This document shows positions 1 through 9,605 of a stretch of 64,000 nucleotides of DNA, piece by piece. Within the stretch, counting starts at the first letter, position 1; each line of letters starts with the position of its first letter. A program made the position numbers and the translations under genes. The notes under the pieces were generated by a model that worked only from the letters and a program-made list of their open reading frames with translations, was not told the DNA's origin and did not search any database. Origin of the DNA: UBA8914 sp034002905 (GTDB taxonomy: Bacteria > Pseudomonadota > Alphaproteobacteria > UBA9219); contig JAVEZQ010000003.1 in NCBI GenBank assembly GCA_034002905.1, positions 124,001-188,000 of the forward strand. Reading direction: 5' to 3'.

Positions 1-346
1 TGCTGCGGATATCGAGTGCCAATAGATCCCTTTCGCCGATCACGCGAAGGCGAACATTATTCTTGTGCAACGTGGCAAGCTCGCTTTTCAGATAAAAACG
101 GAGGAGCCCCATCAGCTCGGACACTTCACTTTCGGGGCGGCTCCAATTTTCTGACGAAAAACTATAAAGCGTCAGATGAGAAACGGGAAACTCGCGCACC
201 GCTTCTAACGTCCGGCGCAAAGCCTCGATCCCGGCTTTATGCCCCATCGCGCGTGGTCTGCCACGCGCCGTAGCCCAACGCCCATTGCCATCCATGATGA
301 TAGCAATGTGAAGCTTATTGTCGTTCTGGTTGCCTTGCTCTATCAC
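1..346 (-). CDS. uppS: Undecaprenyl diphosphate synthase, N-terminal part (cut by window edge)
   Basis: This is a cis-prenyltransferase that extends farnesyl diphosphate with isopentenyl diphosphate to make the C55 carrier lipid for peptidoglycan and other envelope polymers. The visible N-terminal part has the diagnostic IIMDGNGRWA motif, with the catalytic Asp and the diphosphate-binding GNGRW, then GHKAG and LTLYSFSSENWSRP. About 115 codons are present and the C-terminal half lies beyond position 1. The best start is a GTG at 344-346, 17 nt after the frr stop. Only a weak ribosome site precedes it, so translation may be coupled to frr. The order pyrH-frr-uppS is the usual proteobacterial one. 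Identity is certain; the start is less so. Confidence 0.95.
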   Translation of the reverse strand, partial: MIEQGNQNDNKLHIAIIMDGNGRWATARGRPRAMGHKAGIEALRRTLEAVREFPVSHLTLYSFSSENWSRPESEVSELMGLLRFYLKSELATLHKNNVRLRVIGERDLLALDIRS

Positions 347-363
347 CGTGCTTGCCCAAACCG

Positions 364-912
364 CTAGACGGTCATGATCTCTTTTTCTTTGTGCGCCAAA
401 GCTTCGTCCATCGCCTTTATGGCTTTGTCGGTCAGCTCTTGTATCTTGGTTTCAAGAGTCTTGAGCTCGTCCTCAGAAATCTCGCCCGCCTTTTCCTGCT
501 TCTTGATCATGTCCATGGCATCGCGGCGAACATTACGCGCAGCGACACGGGCAGCTTCGGTGTATTTCCCCGCAACCTTGGTCAGCTCGGTACGGCGCTC
601 CGAGCTCAAGTCCGGCACCGGCACACGAATAAGAGTGCCATCCGCCTGCGGATTAAAACCAAGACCGCATTCGCGGATAGCTTTCTCAACGGCTTTGACC
701 ATGCCTTTGTCCCAAACCTGAACGGTTAGAAGGCGGGGTTCCGGCACATTGACGCTACCAACCTGATTGAGCGGCATCTTGCTGCCATAGGCTTCGACCA
801 TAACGGGGTCCAGCATCGAAGCTGCCGCGCGTCCAGTGCGCAAGCCGGCAAACTCGCGATGCAAGGATTCGACAGCGCCATCCATACGTTGTTTGACTTT
901 TTCAAGATCCAT
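364..912 (-). CDS. frr: Ribosome recycling factor
   Basis: RRF splits post-termination ribosomes together with EF-G. The 182 aa product matches the usual ~185 aa length and carries the family's conserved core (SMLDPVMVEAYGSKMPLNQVGSVNVPEPRLL, here in pieces across residues 32-62, and the VPVPDLSSERR stretch of the hinge region). The C-terminal helix is highly charged, as expected for the three-helix-bundle domain. The ATG follows a clear AGGAG site. It lies 18 nt downstream of pyrH and is almost certainly co-transcribed with pyrH and uppS. Confidence 0.98.
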   Translation of the reverse strand: MDLEKVKQRMDGAVESLHREFAGLRTGRAAASMLDPVMVEAYGSKMPLNQVGSVNVPEPRLLTVQVWDKGMVKAVEKAIRECGLGFNPQADGTLIRVPVPDLSSERRTELTKVAGKYTEAARVAARNVRRDAMDMIKKQEKAGEISEDELKTLETKIQELTDKAIKAMDEALAHKEKEIMTV

Positions 913-930
913 GGTTTGTCGCTCCTTCTC

Positions 931-1689
931 TTACTTTTTGTCCGTGATAATTGTATAGAGCCCCTTGCCCATCACCACATCGGCAAATGCGCCATGCGCC
1001 ACGATAGAGAAAACGAGGATGGGGATATTGCTTTGACGCGCCAACGAAATGGCCGAGGTGTCCATCACCTGCAAATCCTGCGCCAGCACATCCATATAGG
1101 TCAGGCGGTCATAGCGCGTGGCCTCGGGATGCTTGACCGGATCGGCGCTATAAACGCCATCGACCTTGGTTGCCTTGAGCAACGCATCACACTGCATCTC
1201 TGACGCACGAAGTGCCGCTGCTGAGTCAGTTGTAAAGAACGGGTTGCCTGTGCCCGCCGCAAAAATAACCACACGACCTTTTTCCATATGACGAATAGCC
1301 CGACGGCGAATATAGGGTTCGCTCACAGACGACATGGGAATCGCGGATTGCACACGGGTTTTTACACCGATGGTCTCCAGCGCATTTTGCATAGCCAGCG
1401 CATTGATAACCGTTGCCAGCATACCCATATAGTCCGCCGTAGCACGATCCATCCCCTTGGCCGCGCCAGAGACGCCGCGAAAGATATTACCGCCACCGAT
1501 TACGGCGCAAACTTCAACGCCCTCTTCCACCACATCCTTGATTTCTTGAGCGACACGAGCCACCGTTTCAGGATCAAGCCCATAGTCGCGATCCCCCATC
1601 AACGCTTCACCCGAAAGCTTAAGCAAAACGCGTTTATAGAGGGCTTCACCTTTTGGACCCTTTTTAGTGGTGCATTCACATTGCGACAT
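931..1689 (-). CDS. pyrH: UMP kinase
   Basis: This amino-acid-kinase-family enzyme phosphorylates UMP to UDP in pyrimidine synthesis. Visible motifs are the N-terminal KRVLLKLSGEALMG, the VCAVIGGGNIFRG phosphate-binding loop, the DRATADYMGMLATVINALA helix and the LLKATKVDGVYSADP segment. The frame is open further upstream, but I place the start at ATG 1687-1689 (MSQCECTT) because AAGAGG lies just ahead of it; this gives 252 aa. The short Cys-containing N-terminal tail before the kinase core is an extension that many homologues lack. A terminator separates it from tsf upstream, so pyrH-frr-uppS may have its own promoter or depend on read-through. Confidence 0.97.
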   Translation of the reverse strand: MSQCECTTKKGPKGEALYKRVLLKLSGEALMGDRDYGLDPETVARVAQEIKDVVEEGVEVCAVIGGGNIFRGVSGAAKGMDRATADYMGMLATVINALAMQNALETIGVKTRVQSAIPMSSVSEPYIRRRAIRHMEKGRVVIFAAGTGNPFFTTDSAAALRASEMQCDALLKATKVDGVYSADPVKHPEATRYDRLTYMDVLAQDLQVMDTSAISLARQSNIPILVFSIVAHGAFADVVMGKGLYTIITDKK

Positions 1690-1777
1690 GATGTTACCTC
1701 TTCTTAAAGACGGCCTCAGCCTACGATTTTGAACAGGCCAGCGCAATAACCTGCGCTCACCTTAGCTGTAGGCAAAG

Positions 1778-1801
1778 AAAAAGCCGGATAACCGGCTTTT
1801 T
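1778..1801 (-). terminator. Intrinsic terminator after rpsB-tsf
   Basis: A perfect 10-bp inverted repeat (AAAAAGCCGG / CCGGCTTTTT) with a 4-nt loop lies 17 nt past the tsf stop and runs into T residues on the minus strand. It should end or attenuate rpsB-tsf transcription before pyrH. Confidence 0.85.
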
Positions 1802-1818
1802 CCCTTTCTTTTCCGGTA

Positions 1819-2739
1819 TTAACCGGCCATTTTTGCAACTTCGGCGGCGAAATCGTCAACCGCCTTTTCGATACCTTCACCCAACTGGAAGCGGACAAAG
1901 CCCGAAAGCTTGACATCAGCGCCCAAAGTCTTTCCGGCCTTGGCGACCACGTCCTTGATCTTGCTTTCGCCATCGACAACAAAGACTTGTTCCATCAGGA
2001 CCACTTCTTCGTAATATTTACGCAGACGGCCTTCGACCATCTTGGCAATGATCTCTTCCGGCTTGCCGCTCGCACGAGCCTGTTCGGACAGAATGTTGCG
2101 TTCACGATCCAGCGCTGTCGTATCGACATCGGCGATATTCAAGGCTTCTGGACGCGCCGCCGCGACATGCATCGCGATTTGCTTGCCCAGCTCCATCAGC
2201 TTGCCCGCATCTGCTGTTGATTCCAACGCAACGAGCACACCGATTTTGCCAAGGTTTGGCGCAATCGCATTGTGAACATAGGACGCCACGATCCCGTTGC
2301 CGACCTCAAGCGAGGCCATGCGGCGCAGATTCATATTCTCGCCGACGGTTGCAATCAGGTTGGTCAGCTCTTCACCGACATTGCGGCCAGTTCCCGAATA
2401 GGCCTGCGTTTTCAGCGCCTCGATATTATTCACACCCAAAGCGATCTTGGCCGCACAGGAAGCAAAGTTTTGGAAGCTGTCATTGCGCGAAACGAAATCT
2501 GTCTCGGCATTGACTTCAAGCGCGACAGCCTTCTTGCCCTCTGCCACAACAGCAACCAAACCTTCGGCGGCAACGCGTCCGGCTTTCTTGGCCGCAGCGG
2601 ACAGACCTTTCTTGCGAAGCCAGTCTATCGCTGCTTCCATATCGCCATTACTTTCTGTCAAAGCCTTTTTGCAATCCATCATGCCTGCACCGGTTGATTC
2701 GCGCAGATCCTTGACCATAGAGGCAGTAATCTCAGCCAT
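1819..2739 (-). CDS. tsf: Translation elongation factor Ts
   Basis: EF-Ts is the nucleotide-exchange factor for EF-Tu. The 306 aa protein has the N-terminal UBA-like domain (VKDLRESTGAGMMDCKKAL, residues ~9-27), the TDFVSRN motif of the EF-Tu-contacting core near residue 80, and a full two-subdomain core, which is the long proteobacterial form. The ATG is preceded by AAGGAG. It sits about 41 nt downstream of rpsB in the standard rpsB-tsf pair and is followed by a strong terminator. Confidence 0.98.
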   Translation of the reverse strand: MAEITASMVKDLRESTGAGMMDCKKALTESNGDMEAAIDWLRKKGLSAAAKKAGRVAAEGLVAVVAEGKKAVALEVNAETDFVSRNDSFQNFASCAAKIALGVNNIEALKTQAYSGTGRNVGEELTNLIATVGENMNLRRMASLEVGNGIVASYVHNAIAPNLGKIGVLVALESTADAGKLMELGKQIAMHVAAARPEALNIADVDTTALDRERNILSEQARASGKPEEIIAKMVEGRLRKYYEEVVLMEQVFVVDGESKIKDVVAKAGKTLGADVKLSGFVRFQLGEGIEKAVDDFAAEVAKMAG

Positions 2740-2780
2740 TGGCTTTCTCCTTTTTATCTAGAGTATGGGATATGCCGCGA

Positions 2781-3536
2781 TTAAGCGACAGATGTTTCGC
2801 TGGCCGGAACCTGAGCCGAGGCGCCGACATCCTTGCCGCTCGCGATGACTTCAGCTTCGATACCATCCAAGATCGCCTGTGCCGCCAGATCGCAGTACAG
2901 ATTGATCGAACGCGACGCGTCATCATTGCCCGGAACCGGGAAGGTGATCTTGTCGGGATCGGAGTTTGTATCCAAAATCGAGATAACGGGGATACCAAGC
3001 TTCACAGCTTCCTCGATCGCCAAAGATTCTTTGCAGCTATCGATCACGAACAGGATATCGGGAACGCCGCCCATATCCTTAATACCGCCCAAAGCGCGTT
3101 CCAGCTTTTCATGGTCACGGGTCATATCGAGGATTTCTTTTTTCGTGAACTTGCTCGCGCTAATTTCCAATTTTTCTTCTAGTTCGCGCAAACGCTTGAT
3201 GGACTGGGAAATCGTCTTCCAGTTCGTGAGCATACCGCCCAGCCAACGATGGTTAACATAATACTGGCCCGAACGCTTCGCTGTTTCGGCGATTTTTTCC
3301 TGCGCCTGACGTTTTGTGCCGACGAATAGAACGCGTCCGCCCGAAGCCGCCGTGTCACGCAATTGCTGCAGAGCGCGCTGGAAGAGCGGCACCGTCTGCT
3401 CAAGATCGATGATATGCACACCACTGCGTACACCAAAGATATAAGAATGCATTTTGGGATTCCAGCTGCGCGTCTTGTGACCATAGTGAACGCCAGCTTC
3501 AAACAACTCTTTAAGAGTCACGACAGGAACTGCCAT
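2781..3536 (-). CDS. rpsB: 30S ribosomal protein S2
   Basis: S2 is a small-subunit protein that recruits S1. The sequence shows the family signatures LFEAGVHYGHKTRSWNPKM, the HIIDLEQT motif, VNHRWLGGMLTNW and the PVISILDTNSDPD segment. The open frame extends about 46 codons further upstream, but the start is set at the ATG at 3534-3536 (MAVPVVTL), which has AAAGGAAA just before it and agrees with S2 N-termini. The result is 251 aa, with a low-complexity C-terminal tail. The roughly 225 nt upstream are non-coding and must hold the rpsB-tsf promoter and leader; I could not assign them with confidence. Confidence 0.98.
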   Translation of the reverse strand: MAVPVVTLKELFEAGVHYGHKTRSWNPKMHSYIFGVRSGVHIIDLEQTVPLFQRALQQLRDTAASGGRVLFVGTKRQAQEKIAETAKRSGQYYVNHRWLGGMLTNWKTISQSIKRLRELEEKLEISASKFTKKEILDMTRDHEKLERALGGIKDMGGVPDILFVIDSCKESLAIEEAVKLGIPVISILDTNSDPDKITFPVPGNDDASRSINLYCDLAAQAILDGIEAEVIASGKDVGASAQVPASETSVA

Positions 3537-3762
3537 GTCTTTTCCTTTCTTTTTCCGGTTATGCCTCCACATACCTACTGCGTCACCACTGTGACACCGG
3601 ACGGCACGATGGGGATGTCTCCCCCACCCAGCCAGATATGTGTGCGATTTATGCCGACAGGTCCCTATGACCAACGGCTGACGGGTTCTTTACCGAAAAG
3701 AAGCGCAAAAGACAAGGGTAAATAAAGGGGGAATGGTTGCAGAAAGGCAGACAAGGCCAATA

Positions 3763-4497
3763 TTAACCCTTATTATAAAGTGTCCGTTTATAATTCTTGA
3801 ACTTTTCCTTATTCCGCAGGTCAGCTACGAGCCGGAAAGGCTCAGGAAAGCTATAGGTTCGGATTAAATCAATATTCTGGGCAAGCCAGTCGCGTTGAGT
3901 CTGTCGATTATCCTCAGTCAGACTGCCGCGTTGCTGCATTTCACACCGCATGGCATTGAATTCTTTAATCAGGGATCGCGCAACAGATCCAAACATCATT
4001 CGTGGGCCTTCATGAAAGACCTTACGTTTCAGCACTTCCCTTTCATTAGGAGAAAGCATCTCCTGTGGCGCGACTCGATGGAAATTCACTACACTAATCG
4101 TACCTTTATTAAGATCAACACGCCACGCCCCCTCTCCAACCTGCGTGCTGGCGCTTACGACATTTAAATCGCCAAAAGCCTTTGAATAAGGACATAAATC
4201 AAAAGGATGGGGACGATTGGAAAAAACAGAGAGTGTCATCTCAGGCCCACGCCGAACACCGAAGAAATCGCGCAAAAAATCAAAACAATGGCGCGTATTG
4301 CTCTTGGAATCCATATAGGCCACACCGAAAAAGCGATCTTTTCCCTCGCCCTGAACCAAAGAAAGGATGGTATGTCGTCCTTTATTTTTCAATGGCAGAA
4401 CGCCCTCGACATGGGTCAGTTCATTGGTTGCGCCATGACCGATCAAAAAATGGGCGGGAGGAAGGACAAGCGTAGTTGTAACTTTTTTTGACGACAT
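3763..4497 (-). CDS. Protein of unknown function
   Basis: I do not recognise this 244 aa soluble protein. It has no signal peptide, no membrane segment and no clear catalytic motif. It is basic, with a charged C-terminal half (residues ~160-244) rich in Arg, Glu and Gln and likely helical, and an N-terminal half with alternating beta-type stretches. The start ATG (4495-4497) has a purine-rich AGAGAG upstream. It stands alone between dnaE and rpsB on the same strand, about 115 nt after dnaE, so it might be read from the dnaE transcript. Codon use and the lack of any overlapping alternative support a real gene. Confidence 0.75.
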   Translation of the reverse strand: MSSKKVTTTLVLPPAHFLIGHGATNELTHVEGVLPLKNKGRHTILSLVQGEGKDRFFGVAYMDSKSNTRHCFDFLRDFFGVRRGPEMTLSVFSNRPHPFDLCPYSKAFGDLNVVSASTQVGEGAWRVDLNKGTISVVNFHRVAPQEMLSPNEREVLKRKVFHEGPRMMFGSVARSLIKEFNAMRCEMQQRGSLTEDNRQTQRDWLAQNIDLIRTYSFPEPFRLVADLRNKEKFKNYKRTLYNKG

Positions 4498-4611
4498 AAT
4501 GGGAAACTCTCTTTTACAACATTAATTATCCCACCATTTTACGCGATGGTTGGTATGAAAACAATTTTAGGAAGCATTTTATGATGGCTGGGCACGGAAC
4601 CATGGTTAATT

Positions 4612-7600
4612 TTACCACTCCTGCACTTCAAGCCCGTCGCCCATCTGGCGCAGACCGGCGCGAAAGACATCCGTTAATAGGTAAGAACCTTCGAGTTCAA
4701 CCTCGGCAATATCATCATCCAATTCAAGCGCAAGGATAACCTTACCACGCCCCGGCTGGGCCGCCACCAGATGTTTCTGGATATCCGGTAAAACAGCCCC
4801 ATCATACAGCTTGACGCGAATACCCTTGGCCAGACGCGCCGCGACGTCGGACAAACGCTCAAAACTGCGGGCAATAAAGCGCAGATCACCGCCACCCTGC
4901 TCACCCTTGCCACCTTGGGCATCCACATCCATCAAGATCGCTTCGCCCGGCTCCAGCATCTCGCGGGAAGACGCCAAAAGATCGGAGAACACCGTCATCT
5001 CGAACGAACCCGTCGCATCTGAGGCCTGAACAAACGCAAAGCGATTGCCGGATTTGGCCGTGCGTTCTTGCTTGCCCATCACAATACCAGCCAGCTTGAA
5101 GCGGCTATAGCCTCCTGCCGCCAAACGCGCAGGAACCGTCGATACCGTGACAGCGCCGATGCGTTCCAAAAGCACGCTATAAGTATCAAGTGGATGCGCT
5201 GAAAGATAAAAGCCCAAAGCCTGAAACTCTTTTTGCAAGCGCAGCATATCATCCCACGCCTTAGCCTTAGGCAAAGACGGACGCGGCGCGACATCCATCG
5301 ATCCGAAAATGCTACCCTGTCCGCTTGCTTTTTCATCCGCCATCGCATGCGCATGCTTCAGAAGGATATCGATGGCTTCGATAACTTGTGCCCTATTCCT
5401 GAGCAGCCCATCGAAAGCACCCGCCATCGCGAGCCCTTCCATCTGTTTGCGATTGATAACACGCGCATCGATGCGTTCGGCAAAGTCGAACAGATCCGCA
5501 AAGGGCTTGCCCGCCTGTCGCGCCGCGACAAGCGACGTCATGGCCGCCGCGCCAACACCTTTGATCGCGGCCAGCGCATAGCGCACTGCTTTTTTCCCTA
5601 CACCGGTCACTTCGGGCCGGAATTGCGCAAAGCTTTTGTTGATATCCGGCGGCAACAAAGCGATCCCGTGACGCGGCAACTCCTGACGATACACGCCCAG
5701 CTTGTCCGTGTCGCTCATTTCAAAGTTCATCGCCGCCGCAAAGAACTCGACCGGATAGTTCGCCTTCAGCCACGCCGTCTGATACGCGATCAACGCATAG
5801 GCCGCCGCGTGCGATTTATTAAAACCATACCCTGCGAATTTGTCGATCTGGTCAAAGATCAAGCCCGCCTGATTGGCATCGACGCCATTTTTAACTGCGC
5901 CCTCAACAAAGGTTACTCGCTGCGCGCGCATTTCCTCCAAAATCTTTTTGCCCATCGCACGACGCAGCAAATCAGCACCACCAAGGCTATAACCCGCCAG
6001 ATACTGTGCGGCCAGCATGACCTGTTCCTGATAGATCATGATGCCAAAGGTATCTTTCAGGATCGGCTCGAGCAGCGGATGAAGATAGTCCGGGGCTTCC
6101 TCACCATTCTTACAGCGAATATATTTCGGGATATTGTCCATTGGGCCCGGTCGATAGAGTGCGACCAAGGCGATGATATCTTCGAACCGGTTCGGTTTAA
6201 GCCGCCGCAACATGTCGCGCATGCCCGAACTTTCAAGCTGGAACACGCCAGTGGTATCGCCGCGCGAAAGCAAGCTATATGTCTTTTCATCATCAAGCGG
6301 CAAATGCGACATATCAATGTTCACGCCAATTTCATGGATCAGATCGACGGCGTTTTGGATAACATCCAGCGTTTTAAGACCCAGAAAATCGAACTTGACC
6401 AAGCCCGACTGCTCTACCATCTTCATATTGAACTGGGTCGCGGGAATCTCAGCGCCTGGATCGCGATAAAGTGGCACAAGCTCAACCAGAGGCCGGTCCC
6501 CAATTACCACGCCCGCTGCATGCGTTGACGCATTTCGATAAAGACCCTCTAGCTTGAGCGCCATATCCATCATCTGCGCTACGGTGGGATCATCGTCACG
6601 GAGTTGTTGGAGCGGCTGCTCACTGTCCAGCGCCTGTCCCAAGGTGATGGGATTGGCCGGATTGCTTGGCACCAGCTTACAAATCTTATCGACATAGCCA
6701 TAAGGCATGCCCAGAACGCGCCCCACATCACGCAACACCGCGCGCGCCTGAAGCTTACCATAGGTGATAATCTGAGCCACACGATCCGCGCCGTATTTTT
6801 CCTGTACATAGCTGATGACTTCGTCGCGCCGCTCCTGACAGAAATCGACGTCAAAGTCCGGCATGGACACACGTTCCGGATTCAAAAAGCGCTCAAACAA
6901 GAGGCCAAAACGGATAGGATCAAGATCGGTAATCAGCAAGGACCAAGCGACGACGGAGCCTGCACCTGACCCACGTCCTGGTCCCACAGGGATGCGATGT
7001 GCCTTCGACCATTTGATAAAATCCGAGACGATCAGGAAGTATCCCGGAAAACCCATATTGACGATGATATCCAACTCGTAAGCCAGACGGTCTTCATAAG
7101 GTTTGCGATCCGTGATCCCAAGCGCATCAAGTCGCTTCTTAAGGCCTTCAACTGCTTGCGCACGCAATTCGTCAACTTCTGTACGCCCTTCCGCCATTTG
7201 AAACGGCGGCAAGATCGGTTTGCGCGTCTCCGGCATAAAGGCACAGCGTCGCGCTATCACAAGGGTGTTATCGCAAGCCTCCGGCAAATCTGCGAAGAGC
7301 GCACGCATCTCCGCCGCAGACTTAAAGCGATGATCAGGCGTCAGACGCCGCCTGTTTTGTTCCGCTAAAACGACCTTGTCGGAAATGCAAAGAAGCGCAT
7401 CATGCGCCTCATACATCGCCTCGTTACCGAAATAGACGTCATTCGTCGCAACAAGCGGGATATTGCGCTCATAAGCCCAGTCGATCATTTTGGGCTCGGC
7501 TTTTTGCTCCGCCGCACCAATGGGTCCGCCGTGATGGCGTGTCAACTCTATATAAAGGCGATCCCCAAACAGATCTTGCAGGATTTTAAGGCGCGCCGCC

Positions 7601-8109
7601 GCTTCTTTTTCTTGATTTTCCAGCAAGAGCCTGCCGATTGGGCCCTCGACGCCGCCTGTCAGGCAGATTAGGCCACCTGCATGATGCGCCAACTCTTCAT
7701 AGGTCACGAAAGGATCAGGCCGCTCCATATCCACAAACGAGCGGGAAACAAGCGCACACAAATTGCGATAGCCAAGTTCGTTTTGAACAAGAAGAACCAG
7801 TTGGTCATACAAATCACGACGCGCAGGAAGCTTGCCATTCATTTCGAGTTGTTCGGGCCGCACGAGCGAAATCTGGCACCCGATAATCGGCTGGATACCC
7901 TTGCCCGAAGCTTTCACGGAGAATTCGAGCGCGCCAAACAAATTGCCTTTATCGGTCAAGGCGACTGCAGGCATATTATTCTGCAAGCAAAGTTTAAGAA
8001 GATCTTTGCGTGCCGTTAGTCCTTTTCCTTCTACCACGCAAATGGCCCCTTCCGCCAAAGAATAGGCAGAATGGACACGTAGATGAATAAAATCGGCTAA
8101 ATCAGACAA
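4612..8109 (-). CDS. dnaE: DNA polymerase III alpha subunit
   Basis: This is the replicative C-family DNA polymerase. At 1165 aa it matches the family. The N-terminal PHP domain (FIHLRVHSAYSLAEGA) leads into the palm with GPGRGSGAGSVVAW and the catalytic-loop MPDFDVDFC (two Asp ligands, residues ~420-428). Next come the fingers and thumb (GVFQLESSGMRDMLRRLKP), the helix-hairpin-helix segment, and a C-terminal OB domain (FKLAGIVMGKQERTAKSGNRFAF). The start is TTG at 8107-8109, preceded by AAGGAAAG; no ATG lies near the conserved N-terminus. It is 15 nt downstream of the spermidine-synthase-like gene, so the two are probably co-transcribed. Confidence 0.98.
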   Translation of the reverse strand: MSDLADFIHLRVHSAYSLAEGAICVVEGKGLTARKDLLKLCLQNNMPAVALTDKGNLFGALEFSVKASGKGIQPIIGCQISLVRPEQLEMNGKLPARRDLYDQLVLLVQNELGYRNLCALVSRSFVDMERPDPFVTYEELAHHAGGLICLTGGVEGPIGRLLLENQEKEAAARLKILQDLFGDRLYIELTRHHGGPIGAAEQKAEPKMIDWAYERNIPLVATNDVYFGNEAMYEAHDALLCISDKVVLAEQNRRRLTPDHRFKSAAEMRALFADLPEACDNTLVIARRCAFMPETRKPILPPFQMAEGRTEVDELRAQAVEGLKKRLDALGITDRKPYEDRLAYELDIIVNMGFPGYFLIVSDFIKWSKAHRIPVGPGRGSGAGSVVAWSLLITDLDPIRFGLLFERFLNPERVSMPDFDVDFCQERRDEVISYVQEKYGADRVAQIITYGKLQARAVLRDVGRVLGMPYGYVDKICKLVPSNPANPITLGQALDSEQPLQQLRDDDPTVAQMMDMALKLEGLYRNASTHAAGVVIGDRPLVELVPLYRDPGAEIPATQFNMKMVEQSGLVKFDFLGLKTLDVIQNAVDLIHEIGVNIDMSHLPLDDEKTYSLLSRGDTTGVFQLESSGMRDMLRRLKPNRFEDIIALVALYRPGPMDNIPKYIRCKNGEEAPDYLHPLLEPILKDTFGIMIYQEQVMLAAQYLAGYSLGGADLLRRAMGKKILEEMRAQRVTFVEGAVKNGVDANQAGLIFDQIDKFAGYGFNKSHAAAYALIAYQTAWLKANYPVEFFAAAMNFEMSDTDKLGVYRQELPRHGIALLPPDINKSFAQFRPEVTGVGKKAVRYALAAIKGVGAAAMTSLVAARQAGKPFADLFDFAERIDARVINRKQMEGLAMAGAFDGLLRNRAQVIEAIDILLKHAHAMADEKASGQGSIFGSMDVAPRPSLPKAKAWDDMLRLQKEFQALGFYLSAHPLDTYSVLLERIGAVTVSTVPARLAAGGYSRFKLAGIVMGKQERTAKSGNRFAFVQASDATGSFEMTVFSDLLASSREMLEPGEAILMDVDAQGGKGEQGGGDLRFIARSFERLSDVAARLAKGIRVKLYDGAVLPDIQKHLVAAQPGRGKVILALELDDDIAEVELEGSYLLTDVFRAGLRQMGDGLEVQEW

Positions 8110-8124
8110 ACTTTTCTTTCCTTC

Positions 8125-9579
8125 TTACTCGACATCCATGGAGTAATTGTTTTTGTCGTCCGTGTAGATCGAGCGATCCTGCGCTGCCTCTGTATGGTGA
8201 TAAATGTAAAGGGCGTTGCGCAACCCATTATACGCGCCTTCTTTCTCAACCGCCGTCATCACATCGATAAAGGGCATGAGCTGGCGCATACGGTTGGGAA
8301 AAACACTGCCGAACGTATTGTCAAATCGCACCGAAAAACGGTCGTCAAAGGCAGCACGGGCAACGATATTTGCTGCCACAATGCCATCCGGCTTTAGATG
8401 GTTTTTAATGTCACGATAAAACTCTTGTGTAATCGCCTCCATCGGCATGGAAACATTGCGCGTGTAGACATCGATGACAATCATATCATATTTGGCCTTG
8501 TCATGAATGATAAAAGACCGTGCAGACTGGGCAACAAACTTTTTATTGCTCGCCAGCTTGTTTTTCAAAAGCTCGCGTTCGGCAATCTCCTTTAGCTCCT
8601 TGTCGATGTCGATATAAAGAAAATTGTTGTAGTTATCGAAGCGACCGATATCAAAAGCCCCTGCACCCAACACGAGGATATCAAGAGGTCCCCTTTTCTG
8701 GCTATTCAGCATGGCGATCAAGTTCTGCTCGATATATTTGACGTGAGGAAACCTGTTCTGTGGCAACAAAGTGAACCGCGAAGAATAAGCATTGTTAATA
8801 AAAACCATGACATCTTTTGTATCGGGGACGGGAATAAGCCGCACCATGTTATAGGCGTTATTGCCGACAACGCCTATCGCCCGCAACGTCCATGGATTGT
8901 TAAAAACAAACGTGAAGAAAACAAAGATCAAGCAGACAAGCAGCATAAACCGGCGGCGGCGTCCCGCAACCAGCAGGGCAAGGAGGCCAAGCAAAGCGAC
9001 CGTAATCGTCACCGTGTTATGCACGCCCAAATAAGTCATCAAAACAAGCGTGGAGAAAAGTGACCCCAAAAACGAACCAATCGTCGAGAAAAACAGCATA
9101 CGTCCTGTAATTGCACTGAGTTTTCTTTTCGAAAAATAGTGGCTGGCAAGAGGAACCGTTTGTCCAAGCAGATAAATAGGCGTGACAAGGAAAAGCATCA
9201 CGTAAAGAAATGTCTGTGGCAACCGATGCGTAATGCCAACTTCATTCATGACATAAAACACGGACTCGACGATCACATGGGTCAGGCCAAACGACAGGAA
9301 GATAAGCGCCACAAGAATATTGCGCATCAGGATGTCGCGGATCGAATTCTTAAACAGCTTTTTTGATTTGGCTCTTCGATAAGCCTTTACATAGCGATGC
9401 CCACCGACATGGTAGCCAACGGCCAACGGCAAAAGCACACCGCTGATGATGATCGCTGTTGTTTCAACGCCACTCCCGACAAAGGGCACCAAAAGACGAA
9501 TACCCAGCAACTCGCATGCGAGCACCACATAGCCTTCAATCAAAATCACCAGAAAAAGGAGCGTTGTTTTATTCAGCAT
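8125..9579 (-). CDS. Membrane-fused spermidine-synthase-like protein
   Basis: The 484 aa protein has about seven hydrophobic segments in its first ~230 residues and then a soluble Rossmann-type domain of the spermidine synthase / SAM-methyltransferase fold. In that domain I see the motif I-like ILVLGAGAFDIGRF, the acidic IDIDKEL following strand 2, and MIVIDVYTRN corresponding to motif II. This layout is that of the fused MFS/spermidine synthase family. Such proteins have often lost true aminopropyltransferase residues, so the substrate cannot be assigned. The ATG follows AGGGG. Its tight linkage to dnaE does not suggest a shared function. Confidence 0.85.
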   Translation of the reverse strand: MLNKTTLLFLVILIEGYVVLACELLGIRLLVPFVGSGVETTAIIISGVLLPLAVGYHVGGHRYVKAYRRAKSKKLFKNSIRDILMRNILVALIFLSFGLTHVIVESVFYVMNEVGITHRLPQTFLYVMLFLVTPIYLLGQTVPLASHYFSKRKLSAITGRMLFFSTIGSFLGSLFSTLVLMTYLGVHNTVTITVALLGLLALLVAGRRRRFMLLVCLIFVFFTFVFNNPWTLRAIGVVGNNAYNMVRLIPVPDTKDVMVFINNAYSSRFTLLPQNRFPHVKYIEQNLIAMLNSQKRGPLDILVLGAGAFDIGRFDNYNNFLYIDIDKELKEIAERELLKNKLASNKKFVAQSARSFIIHDKAKYDMIVIDVYTRNVSMPMEAITQEFYRDIKNHLKPDGIVAANIVARAAFDDRFSVRFDNTFGSVFPNRMRQLMPFIDVMTAVEKEGAYNGLRNALYIYHHTEAAQDRSIYTDDKNNYSMDVE

Positions 9580-9605
9580 TGTGGATTCCCCTAAGCCAAA
9601 AAGAC

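Noticed and set aside
3537..3762. Possible promoter and leader element for rpsB
   Set aside because: TTGTCT-17-TAAAGA can be picked on the minus strand, but the match is too weak to report as a promoter.
5233..6528. A 431-codon plus-strand open frame inside dnaE
   Set aside because: It is antisense to the conserved polymerase core, has no ribosome site and no recognisable domain; an antisense shadow of a biased coding frame.
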